DNA of 64,000 nucleotides, from NCBI GenBank assembly GCA_964593725.1, contig CAZQJS010000002.1, positions 35,596 through 99,595 of the forward strand, given 5' to 3'. Below, in pieces: positions 36,327 through 45,188 of this stretch (position 1 is the first letter of the stretch; each line of letters opens with the position of its first letter). Position numbers and translations under genes: made by a program. This stretch comes from JAIOSM01 sp964593725. GTDB taxonomy: Bacteria > Desulfobacterota > Desulfobacteria > Desulfobacterales > Desulfobacteraceae. Below the pieces are notes generated by a model that was not told where the DNA came from, ran no database searches, and saw nothing but the letters and a program-made list of their open reading frames with translations.

Positions 36327-38288
36327 CTAATAATCTATCAATTTAAGGAGCCAGAAATCATTATATAGATGTTTAATGACCTTAATTACACTTTCAATAC
36401 TTATATCAAGCTCACGATTCTGAATATCGGTAATTATTTTATAAATCACTTCAAACCTGATGCGGTCTGTTTTGCTTAAAGTTTTCAGATTTCCGTTATC
36501 CGAGGAGTTAAGCCATTTAATTTCATTAAGAGATTTCTTTGAGTGGATTTTAGGAGCTCTTTTATCTCTGAAGATATAGAACATGGTGCTGGGGTTTTCC
36601 CATACGACACTGTTGAAATTTTTTATTCTGGAAGAAAAGGATTTCCCGTCAATATGTAAAAAACCTATGACAATATCTTTATTATTTATGTCTTTAATCA
36701 TTATATGTTCAGGAAGTTTTCTTCTGCCCATCTTAGTTGTGGATGTATCTATAAGATTATCACCCATTAAAGTTTTAACAATAATTGTAACCTTTCCAAT
36801 ATCATCTGAGTCACTTACAATAAGATATTTTTCATAGTCCTTGATTGCGCTCTCTTCATAAGTCTTTAAAATTTTATTAATTTTTGTCATCTCTTTTTGT
36901 TCTTCATCTGAGAGGGCTTCAATATTTAAATATTCCCTGATCCATGCAATCTGCTGTTTAAGTTTGTCTATCTCTTCGAATATTTTGTTGTCAAATGAAG
37001 CAGGATTTTTTATTTTCTGGGGTAAGGGTATCCCCTCTTTTCGGAATTTATAGTAGTCTGAAGCGTTATTAAGTACGTTTCGTATACTTGTACCTTTAAG
37101 AATTGTTATAAAGTCTTCCCTGGATAAAATTTTATTGATATCCACCCCGTATGTTTTAGCACGAAACTCCAGAAGATCCATCATTTCACCCTTGGAAGGG
37201 GTATTAAGTACAATTGTATCCTTTGACATTCGCTGGACAATGGATTCATCAAAAATATTGGAATACTCTTCCCATCTGTCCGGGAAAAAATTAAAAATAA
37301 TTACGCAATTGGGTATATGTGTGAAAAGTTCTTTAATATTTTCTCCAAATTTGATTAAAAGCTCTTCATTATATTTTAAACCTTCAAGCTGATCAAAAAC
37401 AACGATTAACGGCTGATCCTGAATGGATAATTTGCCTAGTACAGCTATGGCTTCCAGGGCAAACTCTTCTGTATTAATTTTTTTATTTATATTTTCAATG
37501 CCTGTTTTTCTGATTTCATAGGTGGATAATTCCAGACCAACAAGCCATTTACGGACAATTTCCCGTCGTGAAAAATCAGGATAGGAGCAGTACTTGATAA
37601 AGGCCCTGACAACAGCTGCACCGACTCCCCAGCCATGGGTTGAACCCCACCATTCAAGGGTTCGTTTCTCAATTGCACGCCAGTTTTTAATACGTTTTTC
37701 ATCATCATCTGTATTGCCAAGTTTTCTCAATAGATTAAGATGATCACTTTCTAACATCTTTTTCATGGCAAGCATCTTTGGCAGGGGTTTTTTCTGTTTT
37801 AAAACATCATTTATAAATATATTGGCAAAACTTTTTGCAAGAAGATATTCAATCTGTGTATATGGAGTATCAGGAACTTTCTGAATAAGGGACTCAACAA
37901 TTCTTGCATATATGTGGTAAAATATTGCATCAGGATTATTGGGCTGTCTGATAAACAGGATCCTGTTGGAGTGGATTAACTCCTTTGCAAGGCGCATGAT
38001 AAGGTGTGTCTTGCCGGCGCCTGGTTCTCCTGCAACAATAACACCTTTTGACTGATGGTTTTTATCATCACTGATCTCTTTAATAATGGATTTGAGTCTG
38101 GTGAACTGATTGCTGAAAAGGGATTTTAAATCAACATGATCCTGAAAAGGATTATCAACCCGGCTTACACCAAAAGGATTTACATTTTTTTTTCTTTTAA
38201 TAGTTTTCATGGCACTCTGCTTTATATTCATCTGCTTTATAATCTTCTGGTTTGTGATCTTCTGCTTTATATTCTCTTGTTTAATCAT
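36327..38288 (-). CDS. Orphan P-loop AAA-type ATPase
   Basis: The 653-residue protein has the Walker A motif GEPGAGKTHL near residue 88 and a Walker B-like LIVVFDQLEG near residue 308, with arginine-containing segments after it that fit an AAA+ or STAND-like ATPase. The last 220 residues form an unrecognised domain ending at residue 653. Residues 6-25 are four pentapeptide repeats (NIKQK, ITNQK, IIKQM, NIKQS). The ATG at 38288 follows GAGAGC; the ATG at residue 27 could be the true start. It is transcribed divergently from the PfaC-like gene and has no recognised partner. A defence or DNA-transaction role is possible but unproven. Confidence 0.68.
   Translation of the reverse strand: MIKQENIKQKITNQKIIKQMNIKQSAMKTIKRKKNVNPFGVSRVDNPFQDHVDLKSLFSNQFTRLKSIIKEISDDKNHQSKGVIVAGEPGAGKTHLIMRLAKELIHSNRILFIRQPNNPDAIFYHIYARIVESLIQKVPDTPYTQIEYLLAKSFANIFINDVLKQKKPLPKMLAMKKMLESDHLNLLRKLGNTDDDEKRIKNWRAIEKRTLEWWGSTHGWGVGAAVVRAFIKYCSYPDFSRREIVRKWLVGLELSTYEIRKTGIENINKKINTEEFALEAIAVLGKLSIQDQPLIVVFDQLEGLKYNEELLIKFGENIKELFTHIPNCVIIFNFFPDRWEEYSNIFDESIVQRMSKDTIVLNTPSKGEMMDLLEFRAKTYGVDINKILSREDFITILKGTSIRNVLNNASDYYKFRKEGIPLPQKIKNPASFDNKIFEEIDKLKQQIAWIREYLNIEALSDEEQKEMTKINKILKTYEESAIKDYEKYLIVSDSDDIGKVTIIVKTLMGDNLIDTSTTKMGRRKLPEHIMIKDINNKDIVIGFLHIDGKSFSSRIKNFNSVVWENPSTMFYIFRDKRAPKIHSKKSLNEIKWLNSSDNGNLKTLSKTDRIRFEVIYKIITDIQNRELDISIESVIKVIKHLYNDFWLLKLIDY
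38214..38273 (-). repeat. Four 15-base repeats coding pentapeptides at the ATPase N-terminus
   Basis: On the minus strand AATATAAAGCAGAAG and three diverged copies follow each other in frame. They encode five-residue units ending in Gln plus a variable residue. They lie near the beginning of the P-loop ATPase and may be a translated expansion of upstream DNA. Confidence 0.8.
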
Positions 38289-38373
38289 GTTTTGCTCTCA
38301 AAATAAGTGTATAATTAATTTTGATAGCGCAGCAGACAACCAAAGTCAATAGCAAACTGATTTTACACAAATT

Positions 38374-38392
38374 TTACAAATAATTGTTGTAA
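38374..38392. promoter_or_regulatory. Inverted repeat in the divergent ATPase/PfaC-like promoter region
   Basis: TTACAA and TTGTAA flank a 7-base centre, forming a 19-base palindrome 31 bases upstream of the PfaC-like start and about 85 bases from the ATPase start. It has the size of a dimeric repressor site and lies just upstream of a possible -10 box (TATAAA at 38402). I cannot name the regulator. Confidence 0.4.
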
Positions 38393-38423
38393 GAAATATT
38401 GTATAAAACTATATAGATAACCT

Positions 38424-41400
38424 ATGGAAAAAAAAGTTGATAAAATCGCAATAGTCAGTATATCAGGTGTTTTCCCCGGAGCTTCAAACCTGGATAAATT
38501 TTTGACCAATATTAAGAACAAAAATGATGCAATTATTGAAATTCCTGAAAAAAGATGGGTCCTTGATAAAAAAGATGTTGTGGACAAAAAAGTATCACCT
38601 GATCATGCCTTAAGTTCAAAGGCAGGGTTAATAACAGATTTCTCTTTTGATCCGGAAGGTTATAAAATAGATAAGGATCTATTGAGAGATCTTGATTTTA
38701 CCCATAAATTTGTCCTTCATGCAGCAAGGGAAGCCATGGAAAACTGCCATACTAATGATGAAATACTGAAAAGATCCGGAGTGATCATTGCTTGTATCAG
38801 CCTTCCTGCTGAAAATTCATCTAAACTTTCCTATGATATTTTTTTTGAAGGCAAAGATGAAAAATTATCCTGTTATAAAAGCCTTGGAGCATCGATTCTG
38901 TCTTTTCCTGCAGCACTCATTGCAAAGAGCTTTGGCCTGATGGGAGGATGTTTAACCCTTGATGCAGCCTGTGCATCATCTCTTTATTCAATTAAGCTTG
39001 CATGTGATGAACTTTTATTAAATAATGCTGATATGATGATAGCAGGCGGGGTTTCAAGCCCGTGCTCCCTTTATACACAAATTGGATTTTCACAGCTTCA
39101 GGCTCTGTCACCAACTGGAAGGTGCTCACCATTTGACTCAAGGGCAGATGGGCTTGTTGTGGGTGAAGGCGCTGGAATAATTGTATTAAAACGGCTTAAA
39201 GATGCACTGGACTGCAAGGATAAAATTTATGGTATCATCCAGGGAACCGGGCTTGCCAATGATATAGAAGGCAGCCTTGTGGCCCCGGCCTCGGAAGGTC
39301 AGATCAGGGCCTTGACCCAGGCGTTTTTATCGGCAGGATGGCCCCTGGACAATGTACAATATATTGAATGCCATGGCTCTGCCACACCAGTTGGAGATAA
39401 TACTGAATTAAATTCCATGATAAATTTACAGCAGAATCTTGATGCTGCAGGCCTGGTATTAAATAATAAGAAAGAGTTTTCCTGTGCCATAGGATCTGTA
39501 AAATCCATGACTGGTCATCTTTTGACTGCTGCTGGTGCTGCAGGCATGATTAAAACACTCCTTGCCATGAACAATAAATTTCTGCCGCCCTCACTCAATT
39601 TCATATCCCCGCCTGATAACAGTCCTCTTTATGATTCATGTTTTAAAGTCCAGACCAGTGTCTCTGAGTGGAAAAAGAACAGCCCCGGGGAGTCAAGAAA
39701 ATTTGGCGTAAGCGGGTTTGGATTTGGTGGAATCAATGCACACATACTGGTGGAAGAGTATAATGGACAAGCCGGTAAATCCTTTTACATGCCTGGCAGA
39801 ACTTTTTTAAGCTCCCCTGAGATTGCCCTGGTTGGAATGGGAGCAATAACAGGATGTACTGAAAATATAGAAAAACTAAATGATTTCTTCATTAAAGGCG
39901 CCTGCCCTGCCCCTGAAAATAAGGAATACTTTATTCACAATCTTCCTGTTTCAGATTATGAATTTCATATTCCTCCAAATCAGATAAATGATATTTTACC
40001 CAATCAACTGCTTATGCTCAAGTGTGCAAAAATGGCTCTTTTAGATGCAGATATACAAACCCGCCCTGATGGAGAAAGAGATGAAAAAAGAGTGAGGTTT
40101 GGTGCTGCAATAGGTATTGAGTTTGATTATAAGGCAACTGATTTTTATTTAAGATGGAAAAAAAAGGCAGAACAGGCATCTGACTTTGACACTGTTTCTG
40201 AACCACTCACTGCAACCAGGACATTGGGAGCCCTGGGCGGGATAGTTGCCAGTAGAATTGCCAGAGAATTCAGACTTGGCGGTCCCTGCTTCACAGTATC
40301 TTCCGGGAATTGTTCAGGGCTTAAGGCCGTTGATATCGGTGTTAAATCTCTCATGGCAGGTGAGACTGATATATTCCTCTGCGGCGCAGTTGATATGGCA
40401 TCAGATAAGAGGCAGATTGCAGTTAATAACAGTTTATTACCATGTGACAGTAATTTATCAGAAATCATGCCTTCAGAAGGTGCCTGTGCAGTTGTATTGA
40501 AAACCCTTGATAAGGCCATAAAGGATAATAATAGAATATATGCAGTCATAACTGGAACCGGTCATGCCTCTTCAGGAGAGTTTCTGTATGAAAGGGGGAA
40601 AACTTTTAAAAAAACAAAGGATTCTTATAAATTATCCCTGGACAGATGCCTGAAAAACAGCAACACAAAATTAAGTGATATAATTCATTTTGAAATTAAT
40701 TCCACTTTTCTTAACAGAAAACAAGGAATTGAAAACCAGGCCTTATCAGAATATTTTAAAAAAAACTTATTGATGGATTCCAGCCTTAAATTAGAATCTG
40801 CAAGATCAGTTACAGGTGATACCAGAGGTGCTTCAGGACTTGTTTCAATGGTAAAATCTGCTATTTTATTAAACAATAGATCAAAGAAAGATATTGACAT
40901 GCAAGGGATAAAACAGAACAGGATATGTGTTTCATCCATTGCAGATGATGGAGGCTGTACACATATAATGCTCATGGAGCACCATTGCAGAAATAAGAAG
41001 ATAGAAAATATTGTTAATAACAATTCATTCCAGGATTTACCATATGACCCTGATTTTATCATAAAAAGCACTTCTGATACATTAAAGGCCCATGATAAAT
41101 TTCTTGAATTGACCCGAAATAATATAAAGGCTCTTAAGGAGCAGTTTTCAGCCTTGACACGGCTTGCTCCATTCATATCCACAGGCATGGAAGCTGGCAA
41201 AGCTTTAACAATTGAGGAAACACCGGCTTTTACAAGGGAACAATGCCTTGAGTTTGCAGTGGGCAAAGCTTCTAATGTTCTGGGAGATGCATTCAGGGTT
41301 GTGGATACATATCCTGTCCGGGTCAGACTGCCTGCAGAACCACTCATGCTTGTTGACAGGATAATTAAAATTAAAGGTGAAATGCTTTCAATGGGATCAG

Positions 41401-42422
41401 GGGAAATTATTACACAGCATGATGTTAAAGAAGATGCATGGTATCTTGATGGAGGATGTGCTCCTGTCTCCATCTCAATTGAAGCAGGACAGGCTGACCT
41501 TTTTCTTTCATCCTATCTTGGAATAGATCACAGGGTAAAGGGAAAGAGAAGTTACAGGCTGCTTGATGCAAAGGTGACCTTTCACAGATCGCTTCCAAAA
41601 CCTGGAGAAACCATTGAATACCATATTGAAATAGATCGTTTTCTCAAACAGGGGAAGGTGTACCTCTTCTTTTTTCACTATAAAGGCTATATCAATAATC
41701 AGATATTGTTATCAATGCGTGATGGGTGTGCAGGTTTTTTTAATAAGGAAGAGGTCAAAAAGTCAGGCGGTATTATAATTACCCAAAAGGATAAGATAAA
41801 GAAAAAAAACAGACATCTCTTTAAATTTCCCCTTAAATTTTCTAAAGAGAGCTTAAATGATGATAAAGTTGAAGCATTGAGACATTCTGATCTTTATAGA
41901 GCCTTTGGAAAAGAATTTGAAAATATCAAACTTGGACGATGCATGCGCCTTCCCGGGGAAAGAATGCATCTCATTGACCGTGTACTGGAAATTGATCCGG
42001 AAGGAGGCAGGTTTGCCATGGGTTCCATTACTGCAGAGGCAGATATTAATAAAGATGACTGGTTTTTAACTTGTCATTTTATCGATGATATGGTAATGCC
42101 TGGAACCCTTATGTATGAATGCTGTTCCCATGCATTAAGAATATTTACCATGAGAATGGGCTGGGTAACAGAAAAAAATGATGTTTTTTATGATATAATT
42201 GAAGGTATTGAAAGTGATTTGAAATGCCGTGGTCCGGTTACTGTAAACACAAAAAAAGCAGGTTATTTCATAGAGATAAAACAGATGGGGTATGACCCGG
42301 AGCCTTTTGTGATTGCAGATGCACATATGTATTCCGATGACCTTCAAATTGTGTTTTATAAAAATATGGGATTGAAAATAAGGGGTATAAATGAAAAAGA
42401 TATTAACAGATTATGGAGATAG
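38424..42422 (+). CDS. PfaC-like KS-CLF-DH-DH polyketide/fatty-acid synthase protein
   Basis: The 1332-residue protein has the domain order of PfaC, the PUFA-synthase subunit. The first ketosynthase (about 5-445) is complete with C183 in DAACASS, H317 in CHGSATPVGD and H365. The second (about 464-815) has Asn629 where the nucleophile should be, so it is a chain-length-factor-like domain. Two FabA-type dehydratases follow: the second has CHFIDDMVMPG with H1218 and E1232, while the first (about 950-1110) has GGCAPVSISIEAGQADL and no matching histidine. No acyltransferase, ACP, ketoreductase or enoylreductase is fused or adjacent, unlike known pfa clusters. Its stop is 20 bases before oleA, so it should supply or modify acyl chains for the ole pathway. 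Confidence 0.85.
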   Translation: MEKKVDKIAIVSISGVFPGASNLDKFLTNIKNKNDAIIEIPEKRWVLDKKDVVDKKVSPDHALSSKAGLITDFSFDPEGYKIDKDLLRDLDFTHKFVLHAAREAMENCHTNDEILKRSGVIIACISLPAENSSKLSYDIFFEGKDEKLSCYKSLGASILSFPAALIAKSFGLMGGCLTLDAACASSLYSIKLACDELLLNNADMMIAGGVSSPCSLYTQIGFSQLQALSPTGRCSPFDSRADGLVVGEGAGIIVLKRLKDALDCKDKIYGIIQGTGLANDIEGSLVAPASEGQIRALTQAFLSAGWPLDNVQYIECHGSATPVGDNTELNSMINLQQNLDAAGLVLNNKKEFSCAIGSVKSMTGHLLTAAGAAGMIKTLLAMNNKFLPPSLNFISPPDNSPLYDSCFKVQTSVSEWKKNSPGESRKFGVSGFGFGGINAHILVEEYNGQAGKSFYMPGRTFLSSPEIALVGMGAITGCTENIEKLNDFFIKGACPAPENKEYFIHNLPVSDYEFHIPPNQINDILPNQLLMLKCAKMALLDADIQTRPDGERDEKRVRFGAAIGIEFDYKATDFYLRWKKKAEQASDFDTVSEPLTATRTLGALGGIVASRIAREFRLGGPCFTVSSGNCSGLKAVDIGVKSLMAGETDIFLCGAVDMASDKRQIAVNNSLLPCDSNLSEIMPSEGACAVVLKTLDKAIKDNNRIYAVITGTGHASSGEFLYERGKTFKKTKDSYKLSLDRCLKNSNTKLSDIIHFEINSTFLNRKQGIENQALSEYFKKNLLMDSSLKLESARSVTGDTRGASGLVSMVKSAILLNNRSKKDIDMQGIKQNRICVSSIADDGGCTHIMLMEHHCRNKKIENIVNNNSFQDLPYDPDFIIKSTSDTLKAHDKFLELTRNNIKALKEQFSALTRLAPFISTGMEAGKALTIEETPAFTREQCLEFAVGKASNVLGDAFRVVDTYPVRVRLPAEPLMLVDRIIKIKGEMLSMGSGEIITQHDVKEDAWYLDGGCAPVSISIEAGQADLFLSSYLGIDHRVKGKRSYRLLDAKVTFHRSLPKPGETIEYHIEIDRFLKQGKVYLFFFHYKGYINNQILLSMRDGCAGFFNKEEVKKSGGIIITQKDKIKKKNRHLFKFPLKFSKESLNDDKVEALRHSDLYRAFGKEFENIKLGRCMRLPGERMHLIDRVLEIDPEGGRFAMGSITAEADINKDDWFLTCHFIDDMVMPGTLMYECCSHALRIFTMRMGWVTEKNDVFYDIIEGIESDLKCRGPVTVNTKKAGYFIEIKQMGYDPEPFVIADAHMYSDDLQIVFYKNMGLKIRGINEKDINRLWR

Positions 42423-42442
42423 GAGATTATCAATCTGATTAA

Positions 42443-43492
42443 ATGAAATATTCAAATGTATATATTCAGGCAATGGGATATGAACTTGCACCTGAAATTA
42501 TAACAACCTGTGAGATAGAAGAAAGGTTAAAGCCTTTTTATGATGAAACAGGGTTTAATTCAGGACAGATACAGGCCTTAACCGGTATTAAAGAGAGAAG
42601 ATTCTGGGAAGTTAACCACTCCATTTCCGGAAAAGCTGCCAGGGCAGGACGCAATGCCATGGAAGACTCTGGTGTTTTACCCCATCACATTGAATCCCTG
42701 GTGTTTTGCGGGGTGTGCAGGGAAGGTTTTGAACCTGCAACTTCATGCGCCATTGCAGATAAGCTTGACATTAATCAGAATGCTTCTGTGTACGATGTTT
42801 CCAATGCATGCCTCGGAGTTTTAACAGGGATTATTCAGGTTGCAAATGAGATTGAGCTTGGTAATATAAAGGCAGGTCTTGTTGTCTCCTGTGAGACTTC
42901 ACGACAGATTGTTGATGCAGCCATTGATGAAATTAATGAACATAAAAACCTTGATTTTTTCAAACATGCCATTGCAACTTTGACCGGCGGGTCAGGAGCT
43001 GTTGCAGTGTTATTGACTGATGGCTCTTTTTTACAAAAAAACAGAGTTCATAGAATTAAAGGCACAACAATTAAAAATACAATAAAACACCATGGGTTAT
43101 GCAGGTGGGGTTTCAGGGAATCAGGAATGCCTGTGAATTCAAGGGTTATTATGAGAACCAATGCAGAACAGGTACTTGAAAAGGGAACCATGCTTGTTGT
43201 TCAGACTTTTAAAGAGTTTTTAGATGATTTTAACCTTTCAAGGGATGATATTGATAAATTTATAGGCCACCAGGTTGGTGCAATACATCATCAATCCTTT
43301 TATAAAGCTCTTGATATTGATATTAAAAAAGATTTTTCAACCTATCCTTTTCTTGGAAATATAGGCACTGTATCACTGCCAATAACAGCTGCCATTGCAG
43401 ACGAAAGAGAGTTTTTAAATCCAGGAGATTTCGTCTGTTTCATTGGAGTTGGAAGTGGACTTAATTGTATTGTCATGGGCGTTGAATGGTAA
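42443..43492 (+). CDS. oleA: OleA, head-to-head acyl-CoA condensing thiolase
   Basis: OleA condenses two fatty acyl-CoA molecules to a 2-alkyl-3-ketoacid, the first step of long-chain olefin synthesis. The 349-residue protein matches Xanthomonas OleA throughout: the catalytic cysteine is C123 in VSNACLGVL, the base E97 is in CREGFEPATS, and H276 and N306 complete the site. The C-terminus ends GVGSGLNCIVMGVEW, close to the family end. These residues separate it from FabH. It overlaps oleB by 7 bases. Confidence 0.92.
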   Translation: MKYSNVYIQAMGYELAPEIITTCEIEERLKPFYDETGFNSGQIQALTGIKERRFWEVNHSISGKAARAGRNAMEDSGVLPHHIESLVFCGVCREGFEPATSCAIADKLDINQNASVYDVSNACLGVLTGIIQVANEIELGNIKAGLVVSCETSRQIVDAAIDEINEHKNLDFFKHAIATLTGGSGAVAVLLTDGSFLQKNRVHRIKGTTIKNTIKHHGLCRWGFRESGMPVNSRVIMRTNAEQVLEKGTMLVVQTFKEFLDDFNLSRDDIDKFIGHQVGAIHHQSFYKALDIDIKKDFSTYPFLGNIGTVSLPITAAIADEREFLNPGDFVCFIGVGSGLNCIVMGVEW

Positions 43493-44397
43493 AAAGAATA
43501 ATAAATAATAAAACTCTTTCAACAAAAGGGTTTGAAGATCTTTATCCCTATGAATTAAATTTTTATAAAATCAACGGGTTAAAGATGAATTATATTGATA
43601 AAGGAAAAGGCAGGCCTGTTTTAATGGTACACGGCAATCCGACCTGGTCCTTTTATTTCAGAAGTCTCATCAATGGGTTGTCTCCTGATTTCAGAACCAT
43701 AGTTCCGGATCATATTGGTTGTGGGTTTTCAGACAAGCCTGATAATAGATGTTACAGGTATACCCTTGAAAACCGTGTCAGAGATCTTTCCTGTTTTATA
43801 AATCATCTTAAACTGGATGAGAAAATAATTCTCATTGTCCATGACTGGGGCGGCATGATCTCCCTTGCCTGGGCATTGAAAAATCTTGATATGATAGACA
43901 AGATTATTATTATGAACAGTTCCGGTTTTTTGCTGCCAGGAACAAAAAAATTCCCTTTCAGACTTGCTTTAATTAAATATTTTTCACCCTTTGCTGTGCC
44001 TGCAGTTCTTGGATTGAATCTGTTTGCCTTTGCTGCCCTGTTCCTTGCACCAGCAACTTCCCTTTCAAAAAAAGTTAAAAAAGGGCTGACTGCACCTTAT
44101 AATTCATGGAAAAACAGGATTGCAACACTGGAATTTGTTAAGGATATCCCTTTATCTCTGACAGACAGATCCCATGGCACAGCAAAATTTGTTGATGATA
44201 ACCTGCATAAAATCAATGCCATCCCAACCATGTTCTTATGGGGATTAAAAGATTTTGTGTTTGATGTTAATTTTTTAAATGAATGGAAAATTCGTCTTCC
44301 CAATGCACAATACCATGTTTTTGAAAATTCAGGGCACTATTTACTGGAGGACAACCCAGATGAATCATTGATGTTGATCAAGGATTTCCTGGAATAA
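43486..44397 (+). CDS. oleB: OleB, beta-lactone decarboxylase (haloalkane-dehalogenase fold)
   Basis: OleB decarboxylates the beta-lactone made by OleC to the cis-olefin. The 303-residue alpha/beta-hydrolase has HGNPTWSFYFR for the oxyanion region, PDHIGCGFSDKP, the nucleophile D120 in VHDWGGM, and the late histidine H284 in SGHYLLED. This pattern fits OleB and haloalkane dehalogenases, and the position between oleA and oleC decides for OleB. It is normally part of a multi-enzyme assembly with OleC and OleD. Confidence 0.9.
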   Translation: MVKRIINNKTLSTKGFEDLYPYELNFYKINGLKMNYIDKGKGRPVLMVHGNPTWSFYFRSLINGLSPDFRTIVPDHIGCGFSDKPDNRCYRYTLENRVRDLSCFINHLKLDEKIILIVHDWGGMISLAWALKNLDMIDKIIIMNSSGFLLPGTKKFPFRLALIKYFSPFAVPAVLGLNLFAFAALFLAPATSLSKKVKKGLTAPYNSWKNRIATLEFVKDIPLSLTDRSHGTAKFVDDNLHKINAIPTMFLWGLKDFVFDVNFLNEWKIRLPNAQYHVFENSGHYLLEDNPDESLMLIKDFLE

Positions 44398-44411
44398 TCA
44401 ACACTCCTTTT

Positions 44412-44441
44412 TTGACATTTTTTATATGCTCAGGTTATAAT
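44412..44441 (+). promoter_or_regulatory. Consensus sigma-70 promoter inside the ole operon
   Basis: A perfect TTGACA (44412-44417) and a perfect TATAAT (44436-44441) are 18 bases apart. The predicted transcription start, 7 bases after the -10 box, falls on the A of the ATG at 44448, so the transcript may have no leader. It would let the membrane protein and OleC be made separately from the upstream genes. Confidence 0.7.
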
Positions 44442-44447
44442 AAAGCC

Positions 44448-45188
44448 ATGAACGATAAATCAGAAGAAAAAATAACAAAACAAGATAAAAAAAAAGCGAA
44501 AGCTGAAAAGAAGGCCTTAAAAAAAGCTCAAAAGGAAGCAAAAAAAAAGGAGAAACTGGATAAAAAGAAAAAAAAATTAAATTCTGATGATCAAAATGGC
44601 CGGACAGGAAACAGGAAAATTTTCACCATTAAAAAGCTTATTATTCTATTAATAATTATCTTTCTATTGGTTGCTGCAGTATTTGCATATAAGTTTTTTT
44701 TCTCTTCTTCTGAAAATCCTGAAAAAATTTATACATCAGTTTCCCTTGAAAATATAAAACTGCCTGATGAAATGCTTAAGTTCACATTTGATCACCAAAA
44801 TGATTTATACTTTGTAATTTTAGAATATGACCGTAGAGTTATTTTACTTTTAAATGAGATTAACAGAATTAAAAATCTTGGGAAACAATATCCTGATCAG
44901 ATTAAAATCACAGAAAAAGAGAGTAAGAACCTGATCAAAGCAAAGGATAAGGCAAAAAAGAAATTTGATAAAATTATAAAAGAGATAAGATCACTTTATG
45001 TTTTATATAATGTTAATAAAGATCAGGGACTTAAAAAAATTCAGGAAAAGAACAAAGATTTGATCCTGCTTGCCCGTGAAGCTGTAACAAGCCTTGATCC
45101 ATTTGTTAGAGTAATTGAAAGTTCCAGGGGAAAAGAGACCAGAGGAATTATAAAAAAAACAATCCATAAAATTAAAGATTTATTATAA
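44448..45188 (+). CDS. Lysine-rich membrane-anchored protein between oleB and oleC
   Basis: The 246-residue protein has a very basic N-terminal 55 residues, full of Lys and Glu with KKAKAEKKALKKAQKEAKKK, likely a coiled coil or polyanion-binding tail. One membrane segment follows (LIILLIIIFLLVAAVFAYKFFF, about 62-83), then a helical domain of about 160 residues outside the membrane. I recognise no family. I chose the ATG at 44448; the open frame continues 36 bases upstream from a TTG that is also the -35 box. Its stop overlaps the oleC start by one base (TAATG). It may anchor the Ole enzymes at the membrane; that is an inference from position only. Confidence 0.7.
   Translation: MNDKSEEKITKQDKKKAKAEKKALKKAQKEAKKKEKLDKKKKKLNSDDQNGRTGNRKIFTIKKLIILLIIIFLLVAAVFAYKFFFSSSENPEKIYTSVSLENIKLPDEMLKFTFDHQNDLYFVILEYDRRVILLLNEINRIKNLGKQYPDQIKITEKESKNLIKAKDKAKKKFDKIIKEIRSLYVLYNVNKDQGLKKIQEKNKDLILLAREAVTSLDPFVRVIESSRGKETRGIIKKTIHKIKDLL

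Noticed and set aside
36317..36351. Two copies of TTTAAGGAGCC near the ATPase stop
   Set aside because: Two short direct copies 24 bases apart are not enough to support an attachment site or mobile-element end; no integrase or transposase is near.
40685..41473. Antisense open frame of 262 codons over the PfaC-like gene
   Set aside because: The plus strand encodes clear CLF and DH domains here; the antisense product has no recognisable motif.
42443..43492. FabH (3-oxoacyl-ACP synthase III)
   Set aside because: The overall sequence, residues E97, C123, H276 and N306 and the oleB/oleC neighbours fit OleA better.
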